The notes beneath the pieces were generated by a model that worked only from the letters and a program-made list of their open reading frames with translations, was not told the origin of the DNA and did no database searches. Made by a program: the position numbers and the translations under genes. Below, piece by piece: positions 22,430-30,181 of a stretch of 64,000 nucleotides of DNA; the first letter of the stretch is position 1, and each line of letters starts with the position of its first letter. This DNA is from Pseudokineococcus marinus (GTDB lineage Bacteria > Actinomycetota > Actinomycetes > Actinomycetales > Quadrisphaeraceae), in contig NZ_JBBHZZ010000004.1 of the NCBI RefSeq assembly GCF_037482405.1, positions 310,001-374,000 of the forward strand. The letters run 5' to 3'.

Positions 22430-25400
22430 ATGCTCGATGACGAGTCGCCGCGCCCCCCGTCGCAGCTGTCGCTGCCCGCTCGGCCCGAGCACCTCGCGAG
22501 CGCCCGCGTCGCCGCCTGGCGCGCACCCCTCGTCCTCCCGACGTACCACCCGGCGGCGCCCGACGTCCTGCCGGCCTACCTCGACCGGCGCGTCTACCAG
22601 GGCTCCTCGGGGCGCGTGTACCCGCTGCCCTTCCACGACCGCGTCGCCGCCGAGCCGGTGCCGCACGCGTGGGACGCCGTGCACCTGGAGAACGACTGGC
22701 TGCGCGTCGTCCTCCTGCCCGAGCTGGGCGGGCGCGTCCACGTGGCCCGCGACCTCACCCGCCGCGGCGAGGGGTCGGACGGCTACGACTTCTTCTACGC
22801 CAACCCGGTGGTCAAGCCGGCCCTCGTCGGGCTGGCCGGCCCCTGGGTCGCCGGCGGGGTCGAGTTCAACTGGCCCCAGCACCACCGGCCCGCCACCTAC
22901 CTGCCCACCGACTGCGAGCTCGAGCACCACGACGACGGCTCGGTGACGGCCTGGTGCTCCGACCACGACCCCTTCGCGCGCATGAAGGGCATACACGGCG
23001 TCCGCCTGCTCCCGGACGCCGCGGTGCTCGAGGTCCACGCCCGCCTGCACAACCGCAGCGAGCTGCCGCAGACCTTCCTGTGGTGGGCCAACGTCGCGGC
23101 GCGGGTCCACGACGACTACCAGTCGTTCTTCCCCCGCGACGTCGAGGCCGTGGCCGACCACGCCGAGCGCGCCGTCACCGCCTTCCCCGCCGCGGACAGC
23201 CGCTACTACGGCGTCGACTACCCGGCCCGCCACGACGACGTCGCCGTGGCGGCCGACGGCACCGAGGTCCGCGGTGACCGGCTCGACTGGTACCGCAACA
23301 TCCCCGTGCCGACGTCGTACATGGCCGTCGGCAGCCGCGAGGGCTTCTTCGGCGGCTACGACCACGCGGCGCGCGCGGGCTTCGTGCACGTGGCCGACCC
23401 GGCCGTCGCCGTCGGCAAGAAGCAGTGGACGTGGGGCGACGCGCCCTTCGGGCACGCGTGGGACGCCAACCTCTCCGACGACGGCGCCCACTACGTCGAG
23501 CTCATGGCCGGGGTCTTCACCACCAACCAGCCCGACTTCTCCCACCTCGCGCCGGGCGAGACGAAGGTCTTCTCCCAGACGTGGGCGCCGGTGCAGGACA
23601 TCGGCCCGGCGCACGCCGCCACCACGGCGGCGGCCCTGCGCGTGGACGTCCTCGACGGCGCGCTGCGGGTCGGCCTGGCCGCCTTCGCGCCCGGCGACGA
23701 GCCGTGCGTCATCACGGTCCTCGGTGACGACGGCGCCGAGCTGGCCTCCGCCCACCAGCACGCCGGCCCCGGCTCACCGGCCCTCCTCGACCTCGCCCTG
23801 CCCGACGGCGCCGCCGCCGCGGTCGTCGAGGTGCGCCGGGCCAGGGAGGTCCTCGTGCGCTGGGAGGCGCAGGTGGCGCGGCCCGCCGAGCCGCTCGTGG
23901 CCGCCACCGAGCCTCCGGTGCCCGCCGACCTCGCCACGGCCGAGGAGCTGTGGCTCGTCGGCGCCCACCTCGAGCAGTACCGCCACGCGACGCGAGACCC
24001 GGAGCCCTACTGGCGCCGGGCCCTCGAGGTCGACCCCCGCCACGTCCCGAGCCTCGTGTCGCTGGGCCGCACCGCTCTGTCCCGCGGGCTGCTGGCGCGG
24101 GCCGAGGAGCTGCTCCGCGCGGCCCTGGCCCGCCAGACCCGCTGGAACGCCCACCCGGCCGACACGAGCGCCGCCTACCTGCTGGGCGTGGTGCTCGAGG
24201 CCCGCGGGACCGCGCCGGAGGCCTACGACGCCTTCGCCGCGGCGTCGTGGGCGCGCCCGTGGCGGGCGGCCGCGGGCTACCGCATGGCCCGCCTCGACGC
24301 CGCCGCGGGGCGGCACGCGCAGGCGCTGCACCGGCTGGACGACGTCGCGCGCAGCGAGCCCGAGCACCTGCAGGCGCGGGCGCTGCGCGTGCTCGTGCTG
24401 CAGCGGCTCGGCCGCGCCGCGGAGGCCGAGGCCGCCGGTCGCGCGACGCTGGCGCTCGACCCGCTGGACCACTGGACCCGCCACCTGCTCGGGCTCGGGC
24501 TCGCCACCGACGCCCAGACCTGCCTCGACGTCGCGCTCGAGCACGCCGCCGCGGGCGACGACGCCGGAGCGCTCGCAGCGCTCGACGCCGCGGAGGCCGC
24601 CGAGTCCCGGCGCGCCCCGGGGGCGCCGGCCACCGGACCGCTGCTGGCCTACCACCGCGCGGCCGTGCTGCGCCGCGCCGGCCGCACCGACGAGGCGGCG
24701 CGGGCGCTGGAGGACGCGCGCACCCGAGACGCCGCCTGGTGCTTCCCCGGGCGCCTGGCCGACGCCCTCGTCCTCGAGGCCGCCGCGGACGCCGATGAGA
24801 CCGACGCCCGCGCCCAGGCGCTGCTGGGCCACTGGCTCTACGCGAACGGCCGGCGCGAGGACGCCGCCGACGCCTGGCGCGCCAGCGCCCGGGCGACCGA
24901 GCGCGCGGGCGGAGCACCGGACGCCGTCGTCTGGCGCAACCGCGGGCTCGCCGCCCACGACGTCGACGGCGACCCCGAGGAGGCCCGCCGCTGCTACGAC
25001 GTCGCGCTCGCCGCCGACCCGGGGAGCGCGCGCCTCGTCTACGAGAGCGACCAGCTGGACGCCCGCCGCGGCGTCCCCGCGGCGCAGCGGCTGCGGCGCC
25101 TCGAGGCGGTCCGCCCCCTCGTGGCCGCCCGGGACGACACGACGGTCCAGCTGGCGCACCTGCTCCTCGACGTCGGCCGCACGGACGAGGCGCGGGACCT
25201 GCTTGCGGGGCGCACCTTCCAGCCGTGGGAGGGCGGTGAGGGCGAGGTGCTCCGCGCCTGGGAGCGGGCGTGCCGGCTCAGCGCCCACCGGGCCGCCGGC
25301 GAGCCGGGGGGTGCGGCGGCCGCGCTGGCGCACCTCGACGCCGCGCTCGTGCCGCCGGCCACCCTCGGCGAGGCCCGCCACCCCCTGGCCAGCACGGCGG

Positions 25401-26035
25401 AGCTGCTCCTGCTGCGCGGCGACGCGCTCGCGCTCCTCGGGGAGCACGACGCCGCCGCGGCGGCCTGGGCGTCGGCGGCCGCCGACGCCGGCGACTTCAC
25501 CGCCATGGCCGCCGAGGAGCACTCCGAGGCGACCGCCGCCCGCGTCGTCGCGCTGCGCCGCCTGGACCGGGACGCGGAGGCCGACGCGCTCACCGACGCC
25601 CTCGGCGCGCACGCGGAGCACCTGGCGGCCCAGCCGGCCGTCGTCGACTACTTCGCCACGTCGCTGCCGGCGCTGCTGCTCTTCGCCGCCGACCCGGGCA
25701 CCGCGCTCAGCAGCCGCGTGGAGCACCTGCGGGCGCAGGTCGAGCTCCTGCGGGGCCGCCCCGCCGCCGCGGCGCACCGGCTGGCGCGGCTGCTCGAGCG
25801 CCACCCGGACCTGCACGACGCCGCCGACCTGGCCGCGCACCCCCATCTCGGGCTGCGCCCCGCCGCGCTCCCGCCCCCCGACCGGCCCGAACGGGACCAC
25901 GGGCCCGGCACCGCCGCCGGACCCGCTCCCGGACCCGCTCCCGGACCCGCCTCCGGACCCGCTCCGGGACCGTCCGACGACCAGCTCCTCCCCGCACCTG
26001 TCCTGCACCGCGCCGACGACGCCGCCCGGAGATGA
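22430..26035 (+). CDS. DUF5107 domain protein with TPR array
   Basis: 1,201 residues. Residues about 20-400 form the DUF5107 domain, a beta-rich galactose-mutarotase-like module: LPTYHPAAPDVLPAYLDRRVYQGS, LLPELGGRVHVARDLTRR, WVAGGVEFNWPQHHRPATYLPT. Residues about 530-1130 are a long series of degenerate tetratricopeptide repeats. A Pro-Gly-Ala tail encoded by 12-bp DNA repeats ends the protein. No signal peptide is present. In related loci such proteins accompany sugar ABC importers and glycosidases. A sugar-processing or sensing role is likely, but no reaction is assigned from sequence alone. The ATG is fixed by a -10 element 7 nt upstream. It heads the operon that runs to the mutarotase-fold gene. 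Confidence 0.85.
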   Translation: MLDDESPRPPSQLSLPARPEHLASARVAAWRAPLVLPTYHPAAPDVLPAYLDRRVYQGSSGRVYPLPFHDRVAAEPVPHAWDAVHLENDWLRVVLLPELGGRVHVARDLTRRGEGSDGYDFFYANPVVKPALVGLAGPWVAGGVEFNWPQHHRPATYLPTDCELEHHDDGSVTAWCSDHDPFARMKGIHGVRLLPDAAVLEVHARLHNRSELPQTFLWWANVAARVHDDYQSFFPRDVEAVADHAERAVTAFPAADSRYYGVDYPARHDDVAVAADGTEVRGDRLDWYRNIPVPTSYMAVGSREGFFGGYDHAARAGFVHVADPAVAVGKKQWTWGDAPFGHAWDANLSDDGAHYVELMAGVFTTNQPDFSHLAPGETKVFSQTWAPVQDIGPAHAATTAAALRVDVLDGALRVGLAAFAPGDEPCVITVLGDDGAELASAHQHAGPGSPALLDLALPDGAAAAVVEVRRAREVLVRWEAQVARPAEPLVAATEPPVPADLATAEELWLVGAHLEQYRHATRDPEPYWRRALEVDPRHVPSLVSLGRTALSRGLLARAEELLRAALARQTRWNAHPADTSAAYLLGVVLEARGTAPEAYDAFAAASWARPWRAAAGYRMARLDAAAGRHAQALHRLDDVARSEPEHLQARALRVLVLQRLGRAAEAEAAGRATLALDPLDHWTRHLLGLGLATDAQTCLDVALEHAAAGDDAGALAALDAAEAAESRRAPGAPATGPLLAYHRAAVLRRAGRTDEAARALEDARTRDAAWCFPGRLADALVLEAAADADETDARAQALLGHWLYANGRREDAADAWRASARATERAGGAPDAVVWRNRGLAAHDVDGDPEEARRCYDVALAADPGSARLVYESDQLDARRGVPAAQRLRRLEAVRPLVAARDDTTVQLAHLLLDVGRTDEARDLLAGRTFQPWEGGEGEVLRAWERACRLSAHRAAGEPGGAAAALAHLDAALVPPATLGEARHPLASTAELLLLRGDALALLGEHDAAAAAWASAAADAGDFTAMAAEEHSEATAARVVALRRLDRDAEADALTDALGAHAEHLAAQPAVVDYFATSLPALLLFAADPGTALSSRVEHLRAQVELLRGRPAAAAHRLARLLERHPDLHDAADLAAHPHLGLRPAALPPPDRPERDHGPGTAAGPAPGPAPGPASGPAPGPSDDQLLPAPVLHRADDAARR
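25919..25966 (+). repeat. 12-bp tandem repeat in the 3' end of the DUF5107 gene
   Basis: Four consecutive 12-bp units of the form GGACCCGCTCCC, with small changes in units three and four, encode the PAPGPAPGPASGPAPGPS tail. The stretch looks like recent slippage and makes a flexible low-complexity tail. Confidence 0.75.
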
Positions 26036-26039
26036 CGCC

Positions 26040-27389
26040 ATGAGCCCCATCCGCACCGCACACGCCCGCACCTCGCGCGGCCCGGCCGCCCTGGCGGCCC
26101 CGTCCCGCCGCAGCTTCCTCGTCGCCGTCGCCGCCGGGCTGGGCAGCAGCGCCGTGCTCAGCGGCTGCGTGGGCTCCGGCGGCACCGAGAGCGCCCCGGC
26201 CGGGGGCGGCGGCGCCTCCGGCGGAGGGGGCCTCGTCCTGCAGAACTCCATCCAGGACGAGGGCCCCAAGGCCGCGCTCACCACGCTCGTCGAGGAGTAC
26301 ACCGCGGAGCCGGTGACGATGAACTCCGTCGCCACCGAGCAGTTCCGCGCCCAGCTGTCGACGTACCTCACCTCGCCCAACCCGCCGGACGTCATCAGCT
26401 GGTACGCCGGATCGGTCGCCAACACCTACGCCGACCAGGGCCTGCTGCTCGACGTCTCCGACCTGTGGACCGGCGACGGGGCGTGCGCGTCCTTCCCGCC
26501 GGCGCTCAAGGCGCTGTCCACCTCGGGCGACGACGCGCAGATCTTCGTGCCGACCAACTACTACTGGTGGTCGATCTTCTACAAGAAGTCGGCGTTCGAG
26601 AAGTGGGGCGTGACCCCGCCGGAGACGTGGGACGAGTTCATCGCGCTGTGCGAGGACCTGCAGGGGCAGGGCGTCATCCCGCTGACCAACGGCATCGGCA
26701 CGACCCCGTGGATGGCCTCGGGCTGGTTCGACTACCTCGACCTGCGCGTCAACGGCGCGCAGTACCACCGCGAGCTGCTCGCCGGCGAGCACGCCTTCAC
26801 CGACCCCGAGGTCGTCGCGGTGATGGACCGCTACGCCGAGATCCTCCCCTTCTTCCACCCGGACCAGGCGTCCTGGGACAACCAGCAGGCCGCCGTGCCC
26901 TTCGTCCAGGACGAGGCGGCGATGTACCTCATCGGCGCCTTCCTCACGAACTACGTGCCCGAGGACCAGCTCGACGACCTCGACTTCTTCTCCGTGCCCG
27001 TCATCGACCCGAGCATCCCGAGCGCCGAGGAGGCGCCCACCGACGGGTTCTTCGCCTCCGCGGGCACCGCCGACCCCGAGGGCACGAAGGCCTTCCTGTC
27101 CTACCTCGCCTCCGCGGAGAGCCAGGCGCAGTGGATCGCCGAGTCGGGCTCGGCCAACCTGCCGACGAACCCGGACGTCGACACCTCCGGCTTCTCCCCG
27201 CTCGTCCAGAAGGGCATCGCGCTGCTCGCCGGCACCGAGGAGATCACGCAGTTCTTCAACCGCGACTCCTCCGACGCCCTGCAGACGACGGCGGACACCG
27301 CGCTGACGCAGTTCATCGCCAATCCCGGCGACGTCCAGCAGATCCTCGAGCAGTGGCAGCAGGCGGCCGAGGCGGTCTGGAGCTCATGA
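26040..27389 (+). CDS. CUT1 ABC transporter sugar-binding lipoprotein
   Basis: 449 residues. The N-terminus combines RRSFLVAVAAGLG (twin-arginine) with lipobox LSGC (Cys about residue 45), so it is probably a Tat-exported lipoprotein. A Gly-rich linker leads to the solute-binding domain (NPPDVISWYAGSVANTYADQGLLLDVSDLW). Two long tyrosine/tryptophan-rich segments (TNYYWWSIFYKK) probably form the sugar pocket. It starts 4 nt after the DUF5107 stop, and its stop overlaps the first permease start (ATGA), so it is the binding subunit of the importer encoded next. The ligand is unknown; the GH2 and mutarotase-fold neighbours suggest a beta-linked glycoside. Confidence 0.9.
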   Translation: MSPIRTAHARTSRGPAALAAPSRRSFLVAVAAGLGSSAVLSGCVGSGGTESAPAGGGGASGGGGLVLQNSIQDEGPKAALTTLVEEYTAEPVTMNSVATEQFRAQLSTYLTSPNPPDVISWYAGSVANTYADQGLLLDVSDLWTGDGACASFPPALKALSTSGDDAQIFVPTNYYWWSIFYKKSAFEKWGVTPPETWDEFIALCEDLQGQGVIPLTNGIGTTPWMASGWFDYLDLRVNGAQYHRELLAGEHAFTDPEVVAVMDRYAEILPFFHPDQASWDNQQAAVPFVQDEAAMYLIGAFLTNYVPEDQLDDLDFFSVPVIDPSIPSAEEAPTDGFFASAGTADPEGTKAFLSYLASAESQAQWIAESGSANLPTNPDVDTSGFSPLVQKGIALLAGTEEITQFFNRDSSDALQTTADTALTQFIANPGDVQQILEQWQQAAEAVWSS

Positions 27390-28348
27390 CCGTGCTCGAG
27401 CGGACCCCGGGGCGCTCGGGGCCGCGGTCGGGATCGGGTGCCGGCTCGGACCCCGCCGCGGCGCGGCGGCCCGGCCCGCGGCTGCGGGCTGCCCGGCGCG
27501 TGCCGCCGCTGGTGTGGGCGTTCCTGCTCGTGCCCCTCGCCGTCGAGATGTTCTGGGTCTTCTGGCCGGCGCTCAACAGCTTCTCGCTGTCCTTCACCCG
27601 CTGGCGCGGCGTCGGCCCCGCCGAGCCGGTGGGCTGGGCCAACTACCAGCGCATGCTCGACGACCCGGTCTTCGCGACGGCGCTCGTCAACAACGTCGTC
27701 TGGGTCGTCGGCTTCGGCGGCCTGTCCGTCGCCGGCGGCCTCGCGCTCGCGGTGGCGCTCAACCGACCCGGTCGCGGCGTCGGCGTCTACCGCAGCGCCA
27801 TCTACCTGCCCATGGTCATCTCGCTCGCCGTCACCGGGCTCTTCTGGCGGGTGCTCTACCAGCCCGACGGGCTCGTCGACCGCGTGCTCACGCCCGTCGG
27901 GCTCGGCGGGACGGCGTGGCTCGCGAACCCCGACACCGCCCTCTACGCGGTGCTCGTGGCCGCCGTCTGGCGCCAGGTCGGCTACATCATGGTGCTCTAC
28001 CTGGCGGGCCTGAAGGGCGTCGACGCGAGCCTCGAGGAGGCCGCCGCGGTCGACGGCGCCAACGCGTGGCAGCGCTTCTGGCGCATCGTCGTCCCGCAGC
28101 TGCGCGGGGTGAGCACGGTGGTCTTCGCCGTCACCGTCATCGACTCGCTGCGGACCTTCGACATCGTCTGGGCGATGACGCGGGGCGGCCCGTACAACCA
28201 GACGCAGCTGCTCTCGACCTACATGTTCCAGCAGAGCTTCTCGCTCGTGGACCTCGGCTACGGCTCCGCGCTGGCCGTCGTCATCTTCCTGCTGGCGATC
28301 GGCTTCATCATCACCTACCTCGTGCGCCAGGCCCGGGCGGAGGACTGA
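27386..28348 (+). CDS. CUT1 sugar ABC permease (MalF type)
   Basis: 320 residues, a cytosolic N-terminal tail rich in Gly/Ser/Arg and six predicted transmembrane helices. The coupling loop is DASLEEAAAVDGANAWQRFWRI (about 213-234). AMTRGGPYNQTQLLSTYMFQ is conserved in this permease class. The ATG start overlaps the binding-protein stop by 4 nt, and the second permease begins 1 nt after its stop. No ATPase gene is in the operon. Confidence 0.91.
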   Translation: MTVLERTPGRSGPRSGSGAGSDPAAARRPGPRLRAARRVPPLVWAFLLVPLAVEMFWVFWPALNSFSLSFTRWRGVGPAEPVGWANYQRMLDDPVFATALVNNVVWVVGFGGLSVAGGLALAVALNRPGRGVGVYRSAIYLPMVISLAVTGLFWRVLYQPDGLVDRVLTPVGLGGTAWLANPDTALYAVLVAAVWRQVGYIMVLYLAGLKGVDASLEEAAAVDGANAWQRFWRIVVPQLRGVSTVVFAVTVIDSLRTFDIVWAMTRGGPYNQTQLLSTYMFQQSFSLVDLGYGSALAVVIFLLAIGFIITYLVRQARAED

Positions 28349-28349
28349 C

Positions 28350-29237
28350 ATGACGACGTCCGCACCCCCCGCCTCCGTGGCGACGGCGCCCGCGCAGCCC
28401 CCCGCGCGTCGGCCGCGCCGCACGGGCCGCTCGCCGTGGTTCCACGTCGTCATGGTCCCGTTCACGGTCCTGTGGCTGCTGCCGCTGGCCTTCATCGTCG
28501 TGCTGGCGTTCCGCTCGTTCGACGACGTCGCCTCGCGCGGCATCGGCGCCCTGCCGGCCAGCTTCACGCTCGACGCCTTCACCGAGGCCGTCACCCGCGG
28601 CGACCTCGGCCGCGCGCTGCTCAACAGCGGGATCGTCACCGTCATCACGGTCGTGCTGTCCCTCGTGCTGGCCAGCTGGGCCGCCTTCGCGCTCGCCCGG
28701 TTCCGCATCCCGTTCCGGCGGACCGTGCTGCTCGTCATGCTCGCGGGCAACCTGCTGCCCCCGCAGATCCTCCTCGTGCCCGTCTCGCGCATCACCCAGT
28801 CCCTCGGCCTGTACGACTCCCTCGCGGCGCTCGTCGTCGTCCAGGTCGGCTTCGGGCTCGGCTTCTACACGTTCGTGCTCCACGGCTTCGTGCGGAACCT
28901 GCCGCAGGAGGTCTTCGAGGCCGCGCTCATCGACGGCGCCGGCACGCTGAGGACCTACCGGTCGATCGTCCTGCCGCTCACCCGGCCGGCGCTCGCGGCC
29001 CTGGCGGCGCTCGCGACGACCTGGGTGTTCAACGACCTCATCTGGGCGATGACGGTGCTGCGCACCGAGACCCGCTTCCCCATCACCGCGGCGCTGCTCA
29101 ACCTCCAGGGCGGCTACTCGACGTCGTGGAACGTGCTGGCCGCGGGCTGCCTGCTGGCGGCGCTGCCGACGGCGCTCGTCTTCTTCGCCTTCCAGAAGCA
29201 CTTCGTCTCCGGCCTGCTGGTGGGCTCGGACAAGTGA
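28350..29237 (+). CDS. CUT1 sugar ABC permease (MalG type)
   Basis: 295 residues, six predicted transmembrane helices. The EAA-type loop reads QEVFEAALIDGAGTLRTYRSI (about 187-207), and the C-terminus ends FQKHFVSGLLVGSDK, typical of MalG-like subunits. Its stop overlaps the next gene by GTGA, tying the mutarotase-fold protein to the importer. It forms the translocation pore with the preceding permease. Confidence 0.91.
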   Translation: MTTSAPPASVATAPAQPPARRPRRTGRSPWFHVVMVPFTVLWLLPLAFIVVLAFRSFDDVASRGIGALPASFTLDAFTEAVTRGDLGRALLNSGIVTVITVVLSLVLASWAAFALARFRIPFRRTVLLVMLAGNLLPPQILLVPVSRITQSLGLYDSLAALVVVQVGFGLGFYTFVLHGFVRNLPQEVFEAALIDGAGTLRTYRSIVLPLTRPALAALAALATTWVFNDLIWAMTVLRTETRFPITAALLNLQGGYSTSWNVLAAGCLLAALPTALVFFAFQKHFVSGLLVGSDK

Positions 29238-30172
29238 CGGCCGGCTGGGCGCCGGAGCCGCTCGCCGTCCGAACCGACCTCGCCCGCGGGGGCCGCTGGA
29301 CGTCGCTCGCCGCGCCGGGCCGGGAGTGGCTGTGGCACCACCCCGACCCGGCGGTGCAGGCGGCGCGCGCGAGCGCCGTCGGGCCCGCCTTCGTCGACGC
29401 GGGCGGCGGCGAGGAGTGCCTCCCCACGGTGGACGGCGACCCCGACCACGGGGCGGTGTGGCCGCTCGCCTGGCAGCCGGGCGCGCGCGAGGGCGAGGCG
29501 GCCGTCGCGGCCGACGGGCTGGCGCTGCGGCGGCACCTCGCGGCGCGCGACGGCGTCGTGCGCGCCGCGTACCGCGTCAGCGGCGCGCCCGGGCAGGAGC
29601 TCGTGCACGCCGTGCACCTGCTGCTCGACCTCTCCCCCGCCGCGCGCGTGCGCCTGCCCGCCGTCGGGGTGCCGTGCGCCGTCCGCGAGGAGCGCCCCGG
29701 GGCACCCGGCCGGCCGCGGCGCTGGTCGGCGCCCTGGCCGCCCCGGGTCGGGGAGCACGACGCCGACCGCCTCGGCCCGGACGACGGCACGGCCGCCGCC
29801 GTCCTCGTGCCCGGCTGCGACCGCGCGCTCGTCGTCGACGGAGACGACGCCCTGGAGCTGCGGTGGGGCGCCGACCACGACCAACCGGTCTCGCTCCTGC
29901 TGTGGCGCAACCTGCGCGGCTGGCCGGCCGGCGCGCCGTACCGCAGCACCGGCCTGGAGCCGCTCCTCGGCGCCACGTCCGACCTCGCCGCGGCGCAGCA
30001 GGTCTCGGCCCGTGGGGGCGCCAGTGGCGACAGGGGCGGCGCCGCCCGGCTCGACGCCTCGGGGCAGGCGTCCTGGTGGCTCGAGGTGCGGACCCGGCGG
30101 CGCCCCGGACCGCAGGATCGTCCAGGCCAGGCCGTGGGTGCGTCCTCCCCCGGCGGGCCGTCCGGCCCCTAG
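29234..30172 (+). CDS. Galactose-mutarotase-fold protein (aldose 1-epimerase-like)
   Basis: 312 residues. The N-terminus LARGGRWTSLAAPGREWLWHH and FVDAGGGEECLPTVDGD follow the pattern of aldose-epimerase-superfamily proteins (GG..SL...GREWLW, then G..E..P). The C-terminal part carries GADHDQPVSLLLWRNLRGWP. The classical mutarotase His/Glu catalytic pair is not obvious, so epimerase activity is uncertain. It may instead bind or process an imported sugar. It is coupled by a 4-nt overlap to the permease gene and is the last gene before the separately promoted GH2 enzyme. The last 30 or so residues are low-complexity and may not be conserved. Confidence 0.65.
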   Translation: MTAGWAPEPLAVRTDLARGGRWTSLAAPGREWLWHHPDPAVQAARASAVGPAFVDAGGGEECLPTVDGDPDHGAVWPLAWQPGAREGEAAVAADGLALRRHLAARDGVVRAAYRVSGAPGQELVHAVHLLLDLSPAARVRLPAVGVPCAVREERPGAPGRPRRWSAPWPPRVGEHDADRLGPDDGTAAAVLVPGCDRALVVDGDDALELRWGADHDQPVSLLLWRNLRGWPAGAPYRSTGLEPLLGATSDLAAAQQVSARGGASGDRGGAARLDASGQASWWLEVRTRRRPGPQDRPGQAVGASSPGGPSGP

Positions 30173-30175
30173 CGT
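30170..30175 (+). promoter_or_regulatory. -10 element TAGCGT of a leaderless GH2 transcript
   Basis: TAGCGT ends 6 nt before GTG 30182 and overlaps the last bases of the preceding gene's stop codon. The arrangement equals those before 1186 and 22430. There is no Shine-Dalgarno sequence before this GTG. Confidence 0.45.
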
Positions 30176-30181
30176 CGGGGG

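Noticed and set aside
21442..22431. Longer AraC reading starting at ATG 22431
   Set aside because: That start codon overlaps the start codon of the divergent DUF5107 gene and would leave no promoter space; GTG 22335 has a suitable -10.
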